Shown one piece after another: positions 5,664-10,747 of a stretch of DNA of 10,747 bases. A program made the position numbers and the translations under genes. The DNA lies in NCBI RefSeq assembly GCF_001949145.1, contig NW_019091750.1, forward strand, positions 64,311 to 75,057. Direction: 5' to 3'. This DNA comes from Acanthaster planci. Its lineage: Eukaryota; Echinodermata; Asteroidea; Valvatida; Acanthasteridae. The number at the start of each line of letters is the position of its first letter. Position 1 is the first letter of the stretch. The notes beneath the pieces were generated by a model that saw only the letters and a list, made by a program, of their open reading frames with translations, was not told the origin of the DNA and did not search any database.

Positions 5664-8600
5664 ATGTAAGTTTCATATCCATATTTGCAGTACTTAGGGA
5701 AATATCTGCAAATGGAAGTTCGTGTTCGTGTCTGACTGCTTAATGTTTTTGTTTTGCGTAATTCTGACTTAACTTGATTACAGTTCTTGTTGTCACACAG
5801 ACATTCCTTATATTTGGGCAGAAAAGATCTACAAATTATCATATCTTGCAATCTTGGTGTCATCTGAAAGGGCAGATGTTCATCCATCTATTCATGTAAG
5901 TTTCATATCCATATTTGCAGTAGTTAGGGAAATATCTGCAATTGAAGTACGAGTTCTAGTCTGACTGCTTAATCTTTTTGCGTAATACTGACTTTTCGTT
6001 ATTGCGGGTCTTGTTGTAACACAGACATTCCTTATATTAAGGCAGAAAAAAACTACAACTTATCAATATCTTGCAATCTTTTTGTCACCTGAAAGGGCAG
6101 GAGTTCCTCCATCTATTCATGTAAGTTTCATATCCATATTTGCAGTAGTTAGCGAAATATCTGCAAAAGAACGTGCGAGGTCTTGTCTGACTGCTTAGAG
6201 TTTTGCGTAATTCTGACTTTACGTTATTGCTGGTCTTGTTGTGTTACAGACATTCAGGCAGAAAAGATCTACAAATTATCTATATCTTGCAATCTTGGTG
6301 TCATCTGAAAGGGCAGATATGCCTCCATCTTTTCATGTAAGTTTCATATCCATATTTCCAGGAGTTATGGAAATATCTGCAAGAGGAAGCCCGAGTTCTT
6401 GTCTGACTGCTAATATTTCTGCGTTTATTTTACTTTACGTCATTGCACGTCTTGTTGTGACACAGACATTCCTTATATTAGGGAAGAAAAAAACTACAAA
6501 TTATCAATATCTTGCAATTTTGGTGTCATCTGAAAGGGCAGATGTTCTTCCATCTATTCATGTAAGTTTCATATCCATATTTGCAGTAGTTAGGGAAGTA
6601 TATGCAAATGAAGTGAGAGTTCTTGTCTGACTGCTTAATGTTTTTGCGTAATTCTGATCTTACGCTATTGTGGGTCTTCTTGTTGCACACAAAATGCTTC
6701 AAACATTCGAAGAGAAAAGATCTCAAAAAGTACCCAAAGCTTGCAATCTTGATGTCATCTGACAGGGCAGATATGCCTAAATCTATTCATGTAAGTTTCA
6801 TATCCATATTTGCAGGAGTTAGGGAAATATCTGCAAGAGGAAACCCGAGTTCTTGTTGGACTTGTCTTGTCGTAATTCTGACTTTACGTTATTGCGTGTC
6901 TCGTTGTGATACAGACATTCTTTATATTCGGGCAAAAAAGATCTAAAAATTATCTATATCTTGCAATCTTGGTGTCATCTGAAAGGGCAGATGTTCTTCC
7001 ATCTATTCATGTACGTTTCATATCCATATTTGCAGTAGTTCGCGAAATATCTGCAAAAGGAAGTGCGAGTTCTTGTCTGACTGCTTAATGTTTTTGCGTA
7101 ATTGTGACTTTTCGTTATTGCAGGTCTGGTTGTGACAAAGACATTCCTTATATTCGGGCAGAAAAGATCTACAAATTATCTATATATTGCAATCTTGGTG
7201 TCATCTGAAAGTGCAGATGTACCTTTGTCTATTCATGTAAGTTTCATATCCATATTTGCAGTAGTTAGGGAAATATCTGCAAACGGAAGTGTAAGTTCTT
7301 GTCTGACTGCTTAATATTTTTGCGTAATCTTGACTTTATGCTATTGCTGGTCTTGTTGTGAGACCGATTTTCCTTTTATTTCGGCAGAAAAGATCTAAAA
7401 ATTATCTATATCTTGCAATCTTGGTGTAATTTGAAAGGGCAGATGTTCTTCCGGCGATTCATGTAAGTTGCATATCCATAGTTGCAGTAGTTACGGAAAT
7501 ATCTGCAAAAAGAAGTTGGTGTTCTTGTCTGACTGCTTAATACTTTTGCATAATTCTGACTTTACGCTAATTCGGGTCTTCTTGTCGCACACAAAATGCT
7601 TCAATAAATTCGAAAAGAAAAAATCCCAAAAAGTACCCAAGTCTTCCAATCTTGGTGTCATCTGAAAGGAGAGACGTTTTTCCATCTATTCATGTAAGTT
7701 GCATATCCATATTTGCAGGAGTTAGGGAAATATCTGCAAATGAAGTACGAGTTTTTGTCTGACTGCTTAATATTTTTGAGTAATTCTAACTTTACGCTTT
7801 TGTGGGTTTTCTTGTTGAACAGACTTTCCTTATATTCGGGCAGAAAAGAACTACAATTTATCAATATCTTGCAATCTTGGCGTCATCTGAAAGGGCAGAT
7901 GTTCTTCCATCTATTCATGTAAGTAACATATCCATATTTGCAGTAGTTAGGGAAATATCTGAATAAGGAAGTGCGAGTTCTTGTCTGACTGCTTAATGTT
8001 TTTGCGTAAACCTGACTTATGCTGTTGCGGGACTTCTTGTCACACAAAGAATACTTCATATATACGAAAGAAAAGATCTCAAAAAGTACCTAAAGCTTGC
8101 AATCTTGATGTCACCTGAAAGGCAGATGTGCCTCCATCTATTCATGTAAGTGTCATATCCATATTTTCAGTAGTTAGGGAAATATCTGCAAAAGGAAGTG
8201 CGAGTTCTTGTGTGACTGCTTAAAGTTTTTGCGTAATTCTGACTTTTCGTTATTGCGGGTCTTGTTGTGACACAGACATTCCTTATATTAGGGCAGAAAA
8301 GATCTAAAAATTATCTATTTCTTGCAATCTTGATGTCATCGGACAGGGCAGACATTCTCCAATGTATTCATGTAAGTTTCATATCCATATTTGCACTAGT
8401 TGGGGAAATATCTGCAACAGGAAGTGCGCGTTCTTGTCTTACTGCTTAATATTTTTGCGTAAACCTGACTTTACGCTATTGCGGGACTCCTTGTCGCACA
8501 AAGAATGCTTCATATATTCGAAAAGAAAAGATCTCAAAAAGTACCCAAAGCTTGCAATCTTGATGTCATCTGAAAGGCAGATGTGCTTCCTTCTATTCAT

Positions 8601-9052
8601 GTAAGTTGCATATCCATAATTACAGTAGTTAGGGAAATATCTGCGAAAGGAAGTGCGAGTTCTTGCCTAACTGCTTGACATTTTTGTGTAATTCTGACTT
8701 TACATTATTTCTGGTCTCGTTGTGATACAGACATTCCTTATATTCGGGCAGAAAAGATCTACAAATTATCTGTATCTTGCAATCTTGGTGTCATCTGAAA
8801 GACGAGATGTGCCTCTACTTGTTCATGTAAGTTTCATATCCATATTTGCAGTAGTTAGGGAAATATCTGCAAATGAAGTGCGAGTTGTTGTCTGACTGCT
8901 TAATATTTTTGCGTAAACCTGACTTTACGCTATTGCAGGACTTCTTGTCGCACAAATAATGCTTCATGTATTCGAATAGAAAAGATCTCAAAAAGTACCT
9001 AAAGCTTGCAATCTTGATGTCATCTGACAGGGCAGACGTTCTTCAATGTATT

Positions 9053-9282
9053 CATGTAAGTTTCATATCCATAGTTGCAGTAGTTAGGGAAATATCTGCA
9101 AAAGGAAGTGCAAGTTCTTGTCTGACTGCTTAATATTCTTGCGTAAACATCACTTTACGCTTTTGCGGGACTTCTAGTCGCACAAAGAATGCTTCATATA
9201 TTCGGGCAGAAAATATCTACAAACTATCAATATCATGCAATCTTGGTGCCAACTGAATGGGCAGATGTTACTCCATCTATTC
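9053..9282. repeat. B-to-A chimeric monomer
   Basis: The variable block starts as type B (TAGTCGCACAAAGAATGCTTC, then ATATATTCG) and switches at the shared TATTCG to type A (GGGCAGAAAATATCTACAAAC). This is the pattern expected of unequal crossover or gene conversion within the short identity between the two types. It also breaks the A-B alternation: it is followed by an A unit and then three B units. Confidence 0.75.
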
Positions 9283-10747
9283 ATGTAAGTTGCATATCTA
9301 TAATTACAGTAGTTAAGGAAATATCTGGGAAAGGAAGTGCGAGTTCTTGCCTTACTGCTAGACATTTTTGCGTAATTCTGACTTTACGTTATTTTGGGTC
9401 TCGTTGTGATACAGACCTTCCTTATATTCGGGCAGAAAGAACTACAAATTATCAATATCTTGCAATCTTGGTGTCATCTGAAAGGCAGATGTTTTTCCAT
9501 CTATTCATGTAAGTTTCATATCCATATTTGCAGGAGTTAGGGAAATATCTGCAACAGGAAGCGCGAGTTCTTGTCTGACTGCTTAATTTTTTTGCGTAAA
9601 CCTGACTTTACGCTGTTGCGGGACTTCTTGTGGCACAAAGAATGCTTCAAATATTCGAACAGAAAAGATCTCAAAAAGTACCCAAAGCTTGCAATCTTGA
9701 TGTCATCTGAATGGGCAGATGTTCGTCTATTTATTCATGTAAGTTTCATTTCCATATTTGCAGTAGTGAGGGAAATATCTGCAAAAGGAAGTGCGAGTTC
9801 TTGTCTGACTGCTTAATGTTTTTGCGTAAACCTGACTTTACGCTGTTGCGGGACTTCTTGTCGCACAAAGTATGCTTCATATATACGAAAAGAAAAGATC
9901 TCAAAAAGTACCCAAAGCTTGCAATCTTGATGTCATCTGAAAGGCAGATGTGCCAATGTATTCATGTAAGTTTCATATCCATATTTGCAGTAGTTAGCGA
10001 AATATCTGCAACAGGAAGTGCGAGTTCTTGTCTGACTGCTTAATATTTTTGCGTAAACCTGACTGTACGCTGTTGCGGAACTTCTTGTCGCACAAAGAAT
10101 GCTTCATATATACGAAAGAAAAGATATCAAAAAGTATCCAAAGCTTGCATTCTTGTTGTCATCTCAAAGGCAGATGTTCCTCTATCTATTCATGTAAGCT
10201 TAAAACCAATATTTGCAGTAGTTGGGGAAATATCTGCAAATGAAGTGCAAGTTCCTGCCTAACTGCTTGATATTTTTGGGAAATTCTGACTTTACGTTAT
10301 TTTGGGTCTCGTTGTGACACAGACATTCCTTATATTCGGGCAGAAAAGATCTACAAATTATCTGTATCTTGCAATCTTGGTGTCATCTGAAAGACGAGAT
10401 GTGATTCTACCTGTTCATGTAAGTTTCATATTAATATTTGCAGTAGTTAGGGAAATATCTGCAAAAGGAAGTGCGAGTTCTTGTCTGACTGCTTAATGTT
10501 TTTGCGTAAACCTGACTTATGCTGTTGCGGGACTTCTTGTCACACAAAGAAAACTTCATATATACGAAAGAAAAGATCTCAAAAGTACCTAAAGCTTGCA
10601 ATCTTGATGTCATCTGAAAGGGCAGATGTGCCTTCATCTATTCATGTAAGTGTCATATCCATATTTGCAGTAGTTAGGGAAATATCTGCAAAAAGAAGTG
10701 CGAGTTCTTGTCTGACTGCTTAATGTTTTTGCGTAATTCTGACTTTA

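Larger units (their letters stand above)
4036..10747. repeat. Tandem satellite array, ~226-bp monomer, about 30 units, runs off the right edge
   Basis: The anchor CATGTAAG (or a one-base variant) recurs 30 times, at 4082, 4311, 4668, 4896, 5125, 5350, 5520, 5663, 5893, 6118, 6334, 6559, 6788, 7008, 7234, 7460, 7691, 7916, 8143, 8369, 8598, 8824, 9053, 9282, 9506, 9736, 9963, 10191, 10416 and 10643. Spacing is 216-231 except for three irregular intervals (357, 170, 143). Each unit has a shared part of about 145 bp (anchor, TTTGCAG, GGAAATATCTGCA, GAAGTGCGAG, CTGACTGCTT, a CTGACTTTACG-like core) and a variable block of about 80 bp. Type A reads ACACAGACATTCCTTATATT then TTCGGGCAGAAAAGATCT. Type B reads GCACAAAGAATGCTTCATAT then TCGAAAAGAAAAGATCTC. 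Most units carry an AGATCT site, so BglII digestion should give a ladder of about 226 bp. The array begins abruptly inside a monomer near CTGGTGTCATCT (about 4043). Confidence 0.95.

Noticed and set aside
4423-10723. Many 60-130 codon open frames in the satellite, mostly plus strand and ending at the CTGACTGCTTAA stop, also several on the minus strand
   Set aside because: They repeat at the monomer period, appear in more than one frame, and are broken differently in neighbouring units. They are by-products of tandem repetition, with no protein domain or independent start signals.
4036-10747. CRISPR array or CENP-B box in the tandem repeats
   Set aside because: Units are about 226 bp and similar throughout, without short repeat/unique spacer structure. 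The TTCG-containing segments (TTCGGGCAGAAAA, TTCGAAAAGAAAA) do not fit the CENP-B box pattern.

Overview
The window looks like metazoan (probably invertebrate) nuclear DNA with two unrelated halves. The left 3.8 kb is a decayed, compact, virus-like gene block. The right 6.7 kb is one long satellite array. The eukaryotic reading rests on three things: the satellite, the lack of bacterial ribosome-binding sites, and resemblance of two broken genes to small protein families I associate with Polinton/Maverick- or adintovirus-like elements of cnidarians, molluscs and arthropods. No hallmark gene (DNA polymerase B, integrase, packaging ATPase, major capsid) is visible, so the element assignment is an inference.

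Layout. Positions 1-183 hold the 3' end of an unidentified plus-strand frame. From 256 to 3765 five gene remnants lie head to tail on the minus strand, listed here in transcription order. (1) A cysteine-rich protein with Cys at nearly every third residue (3765-3260). (2) A basic protein (3177-2424), followed by a hairpin (2375-2406). (3) A zinc-ribbon-like protein (2336-1858). (4) A coiled-coil plus C-terminal-domain protein (1853-708). (5) A small protein with a short hydrophobic stretch and a charged helical tail (701-256). Spacing is very tight: genes 3 and 4, and 4 and 5, are separated by only a few bases. Three start codons sit directly behind an A-rich TA(T)(T)AATAAA(A)(G) motif, which suggests a shared promoter signature.

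All five remnants are broken by in-frame stops, frameshifts or both. Several breaks are single-base stop changes and not homopolymer slips, so the block is most simply a dead endogenous element. Sequencing indels could explain some of the frameshifts.

Positions 3766-4035 are a non-coding junction with two hairpin-forming inverted repeats, one of them a GC-rich 9-bp perfect pair. From about 4036 to the right edge runs a tandem satellite of about 226-bp monomers (30 copies of the anchor CATGTAAG or a close variant). It contains two monomer types (A and B) that differ in one block of about 80 bp. They alternate largely ABAB in the distal part and are irregular in the proximal part, where several deleted or chimeric units occur. 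The roughly 60-codon open frames that recur in the satellite are a by-product of repetition and are not annotated as genes.
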